Origin: Litoditis marina | Taxonomy: Eukaryota > Nematoda > Chromadorea > Rhabditida > Rhabditidae | Reading direction: 5' to 3' | Length of the DNA: 64,000 nt | Assembly: GCA_964036275.1 (NCBI GenBank) | Contig: OZ038433.1 | Location: 50,167,402-50,231,401 of the forward strand | Part shown: positions 11,211-23,400 of the stretch, one piece after another | Numbering within the stretch: position 1 is the first letter of the stretch | Layout of the letters: each line of letters opens with the position of its first letter | Notes under the pieces: model-generated | What the model saw: the letters and a program-made list of their open reading frames with translations, nothing else | What the model was told of the DNA's origin: nothing | The model's database searches: none | Position numbers and translations under genes: made by a program

Positions 11211-11609
11211 CTATATACAATATGGAAACATTCCTTTATCAATTATTACGATTAAGACGCGAAATTTCCCATTTCGTGCTTAACGTAGTACGATGTTTCA
11301 CAAGCTATTTATAAAGCACCAGTTTTGCGCGTGTGAAGTAAAGCAATCCGCAATAAGCGTGCCGTTGTCTTTGTCGTAGGGCATCAAAATTTCATTTTAT
11401 CTAAATTTTCTCTTCCTATTTTGTTTGTTCCTTCATATTACTCTAAATTATTACAATCTATTTTATAAAGTATCAAGCGTCGGTGATTTTCAATTTTCCA
11501 GTCAGGTATTTCATCGAGTTGGCAGTTTAGTTGCCAATTTTCTGATTCGTTTTAGTTTGAAAAGAAAATGTGGTTCACTAATTTATTATTTCGATCATTT
11601 TCAGACTGA

Positions 11610-14600
11610 ATGAATGAGCTCGTCATTAATCAGGACATTGACGGTATCAAGAAATACTTCGCAGAGGAATCTGTGAATTGGTGAGTGGTACAAACACGTC
11701 AGGTAAATGGGCTTTCTGAATTAAATTTGAAACCGTTTTAATTAATACCCCTCCCAACTTCTTGACTTTTAGTTAGGGTTAACGGTGTTTAAATGATTGT
11801 TGACAAGGTATTCACAGTTGGGGCATTATTTTGCAGTAGACTATCTCACTTGCTCTCGTATTATTCCAAATATGTCAACTACAGTGTTTGCAGAGTACAT
11901 ATGTCCAATAGTCGTTAGCACTCTTGTATGTGTGTGACTCACTTGCTTTTTTCAGTTTATTATCACTTGTTCATGGTGTTGAGTCGTAGCATATAGTTAA
12001 CGAACTCATACAAAGTGTACATTTCACTTCAACTAGTTGATTTCAGTGTGGAAGACGTCTTGAGCGCTCGATTGGAGCGAAATGTACGAGAACGAGGACT
12101 TCTCATCGCAGGAATGCCCGACCAAACAGTGGAAAATGCAGCTCGAGCCCATTTGAACTTCACGATTCAGCTGTGCAGTTCTGGTTGGTACACATATGGA
12201 AACATACGTTGTCATTGTCAAGTTTCAAAAGACGTGGTTTTTTCTCGTTTTTTGCCCAAAGTATGAAACTTGATGCATGTACAACGTAAAACGGCTGGTG
12301 TGTGGCTTGATAATCCCGTATATAACTAACTAAAAAGAAGGCCGGATTCCGAATAACGCTAATCAGAGGCAGGGCACAGGAATAGGAAGGATCTTGAAAA
12401 TAACACTAAAATACAGTAAAGAGGAAAGTGGTCGAAGTTCATTTGTTACTTTCTTTTTAGCGTTGATGACAAAATCGACGGCTGTTTCCATGCTGCAAGA
12501 CATGTTCGAAGTCAGTAGAATAGGTCGCTGTGAGAGGCTCTTCTTCATTGTCGAAGAGAATATGCCACAATTCCAACAGGTACTCTTCACTCAATAACAC
12601 ACACAAAGTGTATCATATAAAGACATCAATAAGTATGAATCCGAATTGAAGGAAAGCACATAGTTGAGTTCTTCTATGAAAACAAATCGTGAACATGTCA
12701 ATGAACCTGTTTTTCTATTTAAAAAGTAAAGTCCGCTCGTTTTCCGAAGTTTTCAGGTGATTTTATCAATGCAACTGAACTATATCCGTTCGAGCATTTT
12801 CCTTCATTTAGTGTCACATTGAGAAATGGTAGTGTTGCAGACTGTTTAATTAATGCGTAATGCGTTTAGTTTTTGTATCGTTGTCACTCTGTTGTGTAAT
12901 ACATATTATTCTTGTTTTAGGCGTCACTAGCGGATGCCTGTAAGACATTCATTCTGCGAATGTGCAACGATCTCCTGAAAAGACTCAGCAGGACCATGGA
13001 GACATCTTTCTGTGGACGAATACTCTTCTTTCTCAGCAGGTTTGAGCTTACCATACACAGGTCCGATTATTCGACAAAAGTTAGTCTGTTTTTAGATTCC
13101 AACACGTGAAAATTGATGTATTTGCATTGAAAATAGCATTTCGTTCGTTTTAGTCCGGTTTTCGATTTTTCTGATTATTCGGACAACTTTGCTGGAAAAT
13201 GAGGCATAGGCAGTGACCAGAGGTCAGATGTAGGTAGATCTCGATAAGCGCGTTAGTCCTCAAATTTTGGTTGAAAAGAAAAGCAACGGAATCGATGTAC
13301 AAACACTACACGACAGGGTAATTGTTTTTTGTTCTGACGAAATATTCAAGATAAATATAAATGTCAGACAGATCACAACACAAACACACTGGCAACACGA
13401 TCACATTCTTTGTTCCATTCTCCATTACACGTATTAATTTTTCAGATTCCTCCCCCTGAGTGAGAAATCCGGGCTAAACCTCATCGGAAATTTCAATGTG
13501 CAGAATGACACCAAATTCGATACGGTATGTGTACGTGTTTCAGTTCGAAGTTCATCATTGATGTCTCGCTCAAGCATAGTTGAGATTTTTAGAACTGACC
13601 GATATTTCATTTCATACCATGACAAATGCCTATTCAGTATCGATCTACGGGAAGCTTTTAGAGCTTCGTGAAGCCGAACAGGACAATGAATGAATGAACT
13701 GAGGGAGGGATACATTGTAAAATCTCCCATCCCCCTTGTGTTCCGAATAAAACTGAAAGTGATATATGTTTCAAGCATACACCAGTGAGGTCCGACTACC
13801 CTTTAGAAAGTTGCCCGTTTTTCATGATGGGTTGATCAAATTCCATCACTTTGCTTCAGAAATAGGTCGTATTTCTCTAATTTGTCGAAAAAGTATTGCG
13901 TTCACGTTTATGCCGTTTTGGTGGCAACCCGGACAACACTACTGGTGCATCAATAAACCTAGTCTTTGTATTTCAGACGGATACGCAGCCAATCGACCTG
14001 ATGGCCACCACATCTGTCGATGAGGACGTGGAAATGGGCGAAATAAAGGAGACAAAGTAGGAGCAGACCTCAGTAACATTGACCAAATTCACCGAATAGC
14101 CTGAAAAATAATGAACTTCTTCTGCTAATATCGGGAAATTTGCCTTTTCATGAGTAGAATGGTTCGATATTACGAACCCTAGAATCGATAATTACTCACG
14201 TATGGTCATATTTATGTGTAAAGGTCTCTAGATATTTGTTGTCGCTTTTCGGAGGCGGTTAGACCAAACTATGATTATGCGAACAGTGCGATCAATAAGT
14301 ATATTTTGCTTGATTTAGCTTGAAAGTATGAAGGTGCCGTAGAGAAACTTTCTTGTCTTGTTCAGTTAACGTATTTTGTTTTCATAGATCTTTTATTTTA
14401 TCGAGAACTTTCCAGAGAGGCCATAATACCGGTCGACCATGCACTTTATTCCATGTTCTGGCAAATGCAGACCTTTTTCTCGAACCCCGTTCTCTGCTAT
14501 GACAATTCGCAGTGGTCCATTTTCCATAAGGTAGGTCAATTCCAATGTTGGATAGGTATATAATTCTATTTTATCATTTTTGCAGTTTTGAGGTGATGGC

Positions 14601-17600
14601 CTCACAGAACAAATATACAAGTAATGTAGGAAAAAGGTTGAGAAAAGGTCCTGTTAGTTCAGGATTTCAGTGATGTATTTGACGCTTCTTGGTACATTAT
14701 ACTATAGAACTATACGGTGTATGTTTTCTTTATTCGTTAGAAATATAGAAATCCTCCCAAGCATATGTGAGATAGTCCTGGTTAGAAGTCTAAAGAGTTA
14801 ATGATCCCTCCCGTTTAAAAATACGAAAAGTTATAGATCCCTCTCCAATTCAGCGGCACGAAATCACAAAAATGGGTTATTTGTTAAGTAGTTATAGGTC
14901 CCCTCTCGTCCATTCTGTTAAATAGTTGAGGGTCCCGCGGTCAGCGAACCGTGGCATCCCACCTGTGCTCCCAAGTTTATGGAAAATTATACATTTTGCT
15001 ACAAACCTAAAACCTACAACACTCTCTTTTCTTTTTGCAGAACGTGACGGAAGTGCTGAATGTGTTCACCAGCTACAAGTTGGAGAGGTCTGGCAATGAT
15101 AACAGTGAAAGTGATGAGAATAACAAGCACCATACACAGGTATTCTTCAATGGTTTTGCTCCATACAACGTTCAACGTTGAAGTTTTGACAGATTGAAAG
15201 TCACGCTCCTTTCTTCTTTTCTGTGAAACTTAAGACTTCTGCAGATAAATTGGGAAGTTTATGACCTATTTATTTAAACGTAAGAACTTCCTCATATTCA
15301 GGATAATGGTTGAATCTCTGTGGTATTAGTAATTTTAGTGTGAGTTATGTCATGTGAGCATTTATATATGCTCATGAATATTGGTTATTTGTATTTTAAA
15401 GTGATTTATTTAGTTCTTTGATTAGTGTTTTGGATTGATAAGGAATTCACAATCTCGGTCGTTCAGCAGAAGCGAGCCGAGGAAATGCTCGATGAAGCCG
15501 ATGCCTACTTTGCCAAGTATCTCACTAGTCCCAAGGTTAGAAACATTTATGTTATAGTTTTGTACAACTTTTACTAGTTAAGTAGATAATAGCAACTGAT
15601 GAACAACTAAATTTTGTAATACAAGCTCCGTGCTGCTTCCGTATCGCTGGTTGTTGTGTGAAAGGGCTATTGACACAAAGCTCTTCTTGTGGATTTAAAG
15701 TATTATTAATATTGTGTGTCATAAAGTTTTATTTACCTCATCTGTTAGCTGGGGCTGGGGATAAAAAAGTAGTGGTTGAAATTTCCCGATCGAGACTTGT
15801 GTTTTGATTGAGTTGTAGAATTTGCAACTGTTCCGTAATCATCTGAGTTCCGCGAATTCACATAACATGTTATTGACAACAAGTTTTTCTCGGTTCATCG
15901 TGACACAATACTTTTTCGTATTCCAATCGAAATGCTCCTCTCGTTCCAGCTACTCCAACTTCAACTGAACGACTCGCAGTTCCGGCGCTACTTTCTGTTG
16001 CAGTGTCTCATCATTTTCCAGTATCTGACAGCTGAAGTCAAATTCAAACAGTGCGTTTCCTTTTGTTGGAAGTTGGAATATTTTATATTATTTCATTGAC
16101 ACTTCACTCGAACGTTACTTGAATAGCCAGAAAAGAGAATTTTTTTTCGATTTTAAATTAAAATACTTGAGTTTGATTTGCCATTCGTTCAGGGGAAAGT
16201 TGGGGGAATTTTGATAATGTTTCATTCAAAATCAGAAATGTTGACGCATTCGATTCGAAAAACTGTTTCCTTTTGTAGAATAGTCCTAACTTGCTGGTGT
16301 ATGCTAAACGCTGTAGTTGCAGAAAGACGCAGGTTCTGTCGGAAGAGCAGTCGCGTTTCGTGGCCGACGAGCAGGAGAAGTGCTACAAACTGCTGAGGGA
16401 GACCCACCCACGCGGATCCGTGTTTGCTGACAACGTCAAGGTAGTTCTTGCAACTTAAGAAATAAAAAAACGTCAAGACTGTTTTCATTTCAGCTTGATT
16501 CGGAAAAAAATTGACCTTTTTGTTACAAAAAAGGTCATTTTGTTATGCCGAAGCATAAGGGAAAAGGGTTCCCTTTGTAGGATAGTTACACCTTACCGGT
16601 TTCTCCTATTGTTTTGAATCGTTGTGAACAACTGAGCGAGAGTGTCTGTCAAATGAGTCTTATCCTGCCTACTTTCAGTAATCCCTCTGTTTTGTACGTG
16701 GAAATTGGTGTTGAACTGCGATAAGAACGTATTTATAAGGTTTTGAAATCAGTAATTAAACTTAAATATTCTTTATGCACTTTTCCAGTCCATTCTGTCG
16801 CGTGAAAAGGAGTGGTCTGCGTGGAAGAATCAGAGTTGTCCCGACATGGAACAACGATCGGACGAGCAGCCGATGCAGCTATATAGAAAGTGGGTAAAAT
16901 AGTTTCTACGTTTTTGCTTAAAATAATATACGTTTTTTTTCTCCAAATTAACAGACTAAAATTCTGCGAATAAAATTCGCCGAATTGTGAATCTTGTAGT
17001 CGGTGAATCGTGAATCTGATCTTTAGAGTAAGAATCCTTCAAACGATGTCAGGCATGATCACTATGTTATTTCCAATAACAGCTCACATCTCTTTTCGGT
17101 ATTGTATTATAAGTATGGAGGTTGTCTTTTTTATTTGATTTGGTCTTTATCTTTAGGCGACCGCGTACCTGTTTCAACCCGGCCGTCATTGATGTGGGTA
17201 GTGCGGAACTGACAAAGTTGTGGAACATTGAACCCGACCTGCTGGCATCGTGTCGGAACAAGAAGAGGTCAGCCAGCCATTTGTCGCTTATCAAATAATA
17301 AGTGATATTGGGTAATATGTGACTGATAGTGCTTAATTAGGATGAACATGCGTTCTCGTTGGAAACACCTGGGTTTTGTCATTTATAACTTATTCTGGTT
17401 TATTTTCAATGTTTCCACGTTTCCAGCATTTTAGTCATGTTATGGTTCGAAAATCGAACACGAGCTTCAAAAACCGGCCATTTTGAGGTCTTGAGGAAAC
17501 ATTTTACTTACGGTGCATAATCAAAACAATTCGCAAGAAATTTTTTATAATAGATAATTTTCATAATAGATCAATTTGGGCTCACTCTGCCGGTGCACGC

Positions 17601-20200
17601 ACCTAGAATGCATTAAAGTAGTGAGTTATATGTTTTGCTAGGTTGTGTTCTAGCAAGCGAATGGGTTAAATTTAAACTCGGCGAAGTGTTCCAAAGTTAA
17701 AAGTGATATTTGTATTTCAGGAAGTTTGCTCCGGCTCTGAATGAGTTTCTCCGTGACCCGCTGGATGAGATGGATCCCGAACAACAGGTGGACGAGGAGT
17801 ACAAGTCAGTTGGTCACATGTTTGTAGTTTGTAGTATGATGGGTATTGTACACACGAATTAATCATCCACTAACAGCGATGAACTCAGTCGTCTAGTGAG
17901 GGGTATGTTGGATATTGATGTAATTCCTTTTACACGTTAACTCCAGAAACGGTGATGATCGTAGTCATTCATGTACGGGTAGCAACGAGAGAATATAAGC
18001 AGCAAAATTGAGCAGATATGCGATTTTAAAAATAGTGGAATGTTTCAATCGAAGTATATATACGTACTTGCAGGTCAATCAACAACGCTGCCTACCAATG
18101 GAGAGCGTGTCGCTATCTGATGTCCAACTCATCTCAGTACTTTGCCCAGATTCAGATATCAAAGGAGACGAGTGTGGGCGGTATTGGGCCATTCCTCGAA
18201 CAAGTTATCTACAACTCGGCCAAGAATATGGAGGTAAGTTCTGATTGAAACATTCAAACGCCAGCAGTGCTCGACTAAACTTTGAAACAGAGATTTTCGA
18301 TGAAATTGGGTAAACTTTCATTATTTATCATCAGAATAGTTCGGTTTCGTGAGTTTGAGAAGAGAGCCGTTTTTCAATTATGGGTTGTTTAGGCTAGCAC
18401 ACTGATGGAGGAATTCCAAAGCAATTCCAAACAGTACTTTATTTAAAGATTTAATATTTAATGCGATATTGTATCGTTTATATTCATATTCTCTCAGTTT
18501 ATCTTAGCACTATTGATTAGGGTTACAGGAGTTCAAGACGGAGTTGAATGAGCGGGAGGAGCGAGAGGCGAGAAAGTTGGTGGAACAGTCGATGCTGAAG
18601 AAGCTCAAGGAGAAGGAGGGGTCAGTTGGTCGTTTCACAGTTTAGAATGAGAATATTTATTGAACCGTATTCAAATCATATAAAAAAGTATTTAGTGTTT
18701 ATCTAATGGAACAAAATTAAATACTCGTTTGCAATGTGATACTCCTATTAGGGGAGAGTAATTAAATTATTACTATTTTATTGGCATTGCAATCAAATGA
18801 GGGCAAATTCCACAAGGAACTGCGAATTTCGTTAACTCTGACACTGACAGATAACCGTTAACCATATTTAACACTTAACCATTTAATCATTTTTCTATTA
18901 ACCCTTTGGTAACATGGTAACCCTTTTTCTAACTTCTTTTGGGCGAAATTCGCCGTTACCAAGTGGTTAACAAAAGTGTTAACCATTTTTTTTTGGTTAA
19001 CGGTTAACTGGCGCGCTTAACAAAAACGCGGTTAAATAAAGAATTCGCCTCAAATGAGAATTTGGTTCGTGACTGTCGGAAGTAATTTCCAAAACGCACA
19101 TGCGCCTACGAATCGCGGCGCTCAAAAACAAACTTAGTCAGGTCTTAGGCGTTTATCATGTTTTCATAGACACATTCAGCCGTCAGATTTGAAGGGGTTG
19201 AGTGTATTGTTCAGTTACCATATCATTTTTGTTTGACTTACCCGTCCGCTTCTAACTGGAGTTCATTCTAGGTCTGCGTCTCCCGGTCCGGACAGTGAGG
19301 TTGGCCCTGAAACTTTGGAACGCTTGACTGAATTGTTGTCAGACAAGTTGAGCACGTTGATAGACGCATTGGAGACCAAGTTCAAGAAAGAAAACGATGA
19401 AGAGGTATGTTGTAATAACCTATATAACCACTAGAAAATATTGCGTTGGTTCAGGGATGAGCTCGGATTAGGCATCTGGTTATTTAATATGTCGTTTTTG
19501 TTTTGAAAGGCGGGAATTTATAAAGTACCGTCAACAGTTCCAACCTTTCAGTATGTTGTTTTCTCGCATAAAAACTGTTGGCTTGTTAGATAGAGACACA
19601 GCTTCTGCTCTCAAAAACTTTAAGAACAACCTAATCTGAGACTCTTGTAATGCACTCAAATGTTTCAGGATACCCCGGCGACTCTTCGCCTGCTCACCGA
19701 ATGGTCAGCCGAAAACGGGAACTCGGTGCGGAAGCTGCGCAATACTCTTCTGTCGGCCGACGTCTTATCCTCAGAAATAATCAATCTCTTGAAAGTGGGT
19801 TTAGTTTTTTGCATCGGCTTTCGGCTCAGATATCCTGTGACTATTTTTTCGCAGAAATCGGTCAAAAACTGGAATTACTCGATATTCATCATTATTTTAC
19901 AATTCACCGAAATTCACCGAAGTTTATGTGGTCCAATCCCGTGACATCGGTCCTTCAGACTAAACTGCAATTTTAGGATGTATTGCTGTTTAACGGACTG
20001 GAGCGTTGGGATTGACCACAAAATCGTCCTTCTTTAAGGAAATGCGAATTGAGTATTTGTCATGAAAACACAGACATTATAGTTTACTATTATTACGGAT
20101 TGTTTGCGAAGAAGTAATTATTGTTATTTATGAGGTCTGATTTCAGAATCCCGAGTCGAGTGGTAGTAAAAAGTCGGAAGCGGGTACGAAAGCGGAATAA
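11610..20200 (+). CDS. THOC1: THO complex subunit 1 (THOC1/Hpr1)
   Basis: Core subunit of the nuclear THO/TREX complex, which couples transcription to mRNA packaging and export and limits R-loops. Nineteen exons, all GT-AG and in phase: 11610-11680, 12047-12183, 12461-12579, 12921-13039, 13446-13524, 13977-14056, 14416-14530, 15041-15139, 15467-15535, 15950-16050, 16323-16440, 16789-16889, 17157-17267, 17721-17804, 18074-18233, 18529-18620, 19272-19404, 19669-19794, 20147-20200. They give 655 aa; human THOC1 is 657. Diagnostic strings: ILRMCNDLLKRLSRT, CGRILFFLSRFLPLSEKSGL, PVDHALYSMFWQMQ, QYLTAEVKFK and EWSAWKNQSCP. The C-terminal LRLLTEWSAENGNSVRKLRN is the death-domain segment. The chosen ATG lies 5 nt after a TTTTCAG, a likely trans-splice or UTR-intron acceptor. 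Exon 9 has a tandem CAGCAG acceptor. RRP9 follows 212 bp downstream. Confidence 0.95.
13769..13958. mobile_element. CACCAGT-family MITE in THOC1 intron 6
   Basis: Ends ACACCAGTGAGGTCCGACTA and GGACAACACTACTGGTGCA form the terminal inverted repeat of the family. It begins about 245 bp into the intron and ends 20 bp before the exon 6 acceptor region. Confidence 0.7.
14805..14975 (+). repeat. Dispersed repeat E, copy 1
   Basis: Runs of GGTCCC/GATCCC separated by T-rich spacers, then GAGGGTCCCGCGGTCAGCGA and GGCATCCCACCTGTG. Related copies at 22120-22245, and inverted at 43912-44050 (GGTGCGACACCCCAG, CTGACCAGGGGGTCC). Confidence 0.55.
18845..19040. repeat. GTTAACC-rich inverted repeat in THOC1 intron 16
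   Basis: Multiple TTAACC/GGTTAA units in opposite orientations, with AACTTCTTTTGGGCGAAATT and GAATTCGCC at the borders. Resembles the other foldbacks whose arms are short tandem arrays. Confidence 0.55.
19924..20037 (+). mobile_element. TTAA MITE, copy 3 (THOC1 last intron)
   Basis: TTATGTGGTCCAATCCCGTG at the left and AATCGTCCTTCTTTAA at the right. Inner palindrome partly eroded. It lies about 110 bp before the final THOC1 acceptor. Confidence 0.75.
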
Positions 20201-20412
20201 TTCGCTACATATTTCATCTGTAATTGTTGTTAGCATGTTCTGTTGGTCTCATACTAAACGGTTTTGATGATTTGCTTTTATAATCGAATACATACGCGTT
20301 CATTCGCCGTGAAGTATATTATCGATCATTTTGTATGTGGTGTATCGTATTTTGTATGTTTTATTCCCTTACAATATGTACAATTCATTTTGTGTTATTT
20401 ATTTATTCCAGA
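20201..20412 (+). promoter_or_regulatory. THOC1-RRP9 intercistronic region
   Basis: Only 212 bp separate the THOC1 stop codon from the RRP9 ATG. It is AT-rich and ends in TTATTCCAG|A just before the ATG. A 3'UTR plus a trans-splice acceptor would fit in this space; an independent promoter plus terminator would be tight. Operon-type organisation is inferred, not shown. Confidence 0.45.
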
Positions 20413-23400
20413 ATGCCATCATTCTTTATGTCAGCACAGGACAAGAAAAAGGGCGGCGGAGGCGGCAAGAAGAAGGGTCTCAAGAGGGTACGTTTTTTCA
20501 TTTATTTGAACTCACGTAGCCACTTTCAGGTGAATTCTATATGTACCTTGGTTTTTGGTAACATAACCGGTTGATAACTTAGAATGAAAACCCGTTACCT
20601 GTTTTTCTAACGAAAAATGTGGTTTCTACCGTTAGTTTATACGGTAACCGAAGTTTATTACCTACCGGTTACCTGAAGTAACCTGAAAAGGAGAGACAGA
20701 AAACAGTTAAGGTTACCCGGTTACATACAGAATTGACCCCACTTTCACCCAATCCATTATTGCTGATGTTTTTCGTGTTGCACGTCACACTGGGGTTGGG
20801 TCGTTGTTGTTTTTTGCTAGTCGTACGCATATAGTCACGAAACGTGTGAAATCATGGTTTGAGAACATGCAGTGATTCAGTGTGCAGTTGACAATATTTG
20901 TTGGGGTGTTTTACGACAATTTACTTTACTCCAGTATATACATTTACAGATTTGATGTAAATTGACGAATATTTCAATAGGTATGAAGGCCGTAGATGTA
21001 GATTCTGCGCTATTCAATTGTTTGTATTTAATTTAAATTAGTTTCATTGTTAGAACTCAATTGATGTATCTTTGCAGCCGGCTGCGAATAATGTGGACGA
21101 AAAGGAGGCGCGACTGTCGCGTCGCAAACGGACCATGGCCCAGACAGAGATCAGTTCCGACGAGGAGGAGGTGGGTATTAAAACAGGAAACGGGCTCAGA
21201 TTCGGAAGAATGTGAATATTCATGTGATCAAATGTTTCAAAGAAGTGTTATGATTGGTTAGACGCAAAAGAGGCCAGTTGAACTCGAATCCCAAAAATAC
21301 AGGTCTATTCTAACTACTTCACCACTTGCTCCTTTGTTTTCCCGTTGTTGTTGTTGTTGCCTCACTATCATACCACTGTAAAGTTGTCGGAATAGCCAAA
21401 ATTATCGGAAAAACAGGCTACTTTTTTGCCGAAAAGAAGAAAACCGGACTTCTTTTTTGTGCACAATCATAGTATATAGTATTCACGTGCTTTACATGTA
21501 GAAACGGATTCATTTCTGTGTAATATTCGGATCTTACTGATGTATTCTAAAATAGGTTTTTCATGTATTTTTTGTTTAAAATCCATTCATCACGTACGTC
21601 ATCTTGATTTAATTGTTGTTGATGTCATTCTACATGGATAATGAATAATAATAATTATTATTATTCTCACTCTGTGGCAATTGCAGGATTCCGTGGGAAA
21701 CGCGCAGGTCTCGGCTGGTAGTGAAGACGAATACGACGATGCACACGAGAGAAACTATCGACAGGCCAAACAGCTGCTCGCCAAGTTGGAGGTACGTGGC
21801 ATTCTCGGAACGATTGGCGCCAATTCTCAGTGATTGGCCAGCTACAAAAGCGAGAGAGCATGCAGGTCAACGAGGCCGCAGACATCTGCGTCTCTTCGAC
21901 CTGCACACTCTCTTGTCAACGACGCTACAAAAGTGGCTGGCCAATTGGCTGGGAATTGTCTGAGTTTGTTTGTTGGTATTTGTATGGGGATACACGCCTA
22001 TTACCCCACCAAGTATAAATACAGCACAGAAACATCAAGTTTTGCATCCGATTTAAGGTTAATCGGTTTTCGATCATAGGTCGGTTTGAGCGGTTAAGCA
22101 TCTGCTCCACAGAAAAACCGGAAAATTATTGGTCCCTTCTAGGTATTGGAAAATGTATGGGTCCCAACTAACCCCGTCAAAGAAGAAGTTGAGGATCCCC
22201 CGGTCAGGTAACCGCAACCGGGGTATCGCACCTATGTTTTGGATCCTAGGTTACAAATAGTACGTATTTTGGTAAATTAGAGGGCTACCAATAACCGGTT
22301 AGGTTCCCAAATATCGATCAGATATAGAATCCACCCATTTAGCTGCCTGTTTCAGGATTCTAAGAAGGCAGACGACGATGTGGACGTGGGTGACCTTCTG
22401 AAGGAGGACGCGGCCCAACGAGCCGGCACCCTGAAGAAGGAGATCGCCGACCTGGCAGAGTTGCGGGACGAGGAGGAAGTAACCCATCGGGCACATCGGT
22501 CGGTTAGATTCATACACCACTAACGTACAAAAAAGAACCAGTTTTTTGTTACACATACGTGAACCTTATCAAATTTTCCCAATATAGACAACAATAGAAG
22601 CCGTTGATGGTTTCTGACTATTGAGACATCTTTGCTGGAGTATGGTTCATGGTTGGATTCATATGAGGAAAAAAGGAAAGTATGACGTGAAGAAATCAAA
22701 TAACTCATTTCTTGCGTTTGCATAGGAAGGATATTGTTGGTTTGATGGGTTGATGATCCCGAAAAGCTGACTAACTGTTCACCTAACAGAATTACCGTTT
22801 TCTAGTTCGCATGACTAGCAGAACTGTCGTCCAATCAGCATACTATTTTTTCCAGTTTCGCCCCCTTATCGGTTGCTATTTCTCCGTGTGGAAAGTTTGT
22901 GGTGAGCAGTGGGAAGGAATCCAGTATTGTGAAATGTAGGCATTTTTATATTGATTACTTGAATTGATCATGACTACCGGTACTGTGTATTATAGTTAAC
23001 CTGAAACTACTTTTCGTGTAGTACTTTAACTGGCTCTAGCAGTTTCTGTATTGGCTATGAAAGCAATTTGTGCTGTCAGGCACTATTACCAAACACCATA
23101 AACAACCAACCACCTTGGCTTGTTTGGAGTAATCACCACCAGCGAGTACGTAATAATGGTCTCACATGGTTACTAATAGTCTTGGTAAAGTTGATTACCG
23201 TATTTACCAATGAAGAAGAATAAGAAAAATAAGAAGTGAATAGTATATGAAATCTTTTTTTCTCTAAAATAATGAAAATGATCAAAACTAGTGCCGTTAC
23301 GCATGCCAAAATCTCATTTTATTAGATAACATGTGTGTGATTTTGTGAAATAAACCTATTCTTCTCATAAGTTCTATGTTCAGACAGCATCGCGGACCGA

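Larger units (their letters stand above)
9853..11609. other. Intergenic stretch upstream of THOC1
   Basis: Holds the long GA-rich tract, an AAAAGGAACTAAG foldback and an inverted copy of repeat H. No gene is supported in it. The first exon of the minus-strand gene and the THOC1 promoter or spliced-leader region may be here but cannot be pinpointed. Confidence 0.6.

Noticed and set aside
11610..20200. Reading the long plus-strand gene as eIF3 subunit C
   Set aside because: First thought from its Lys/Glu-rich helices; the assembled exons match THOC1 along the full length, including the death domain.
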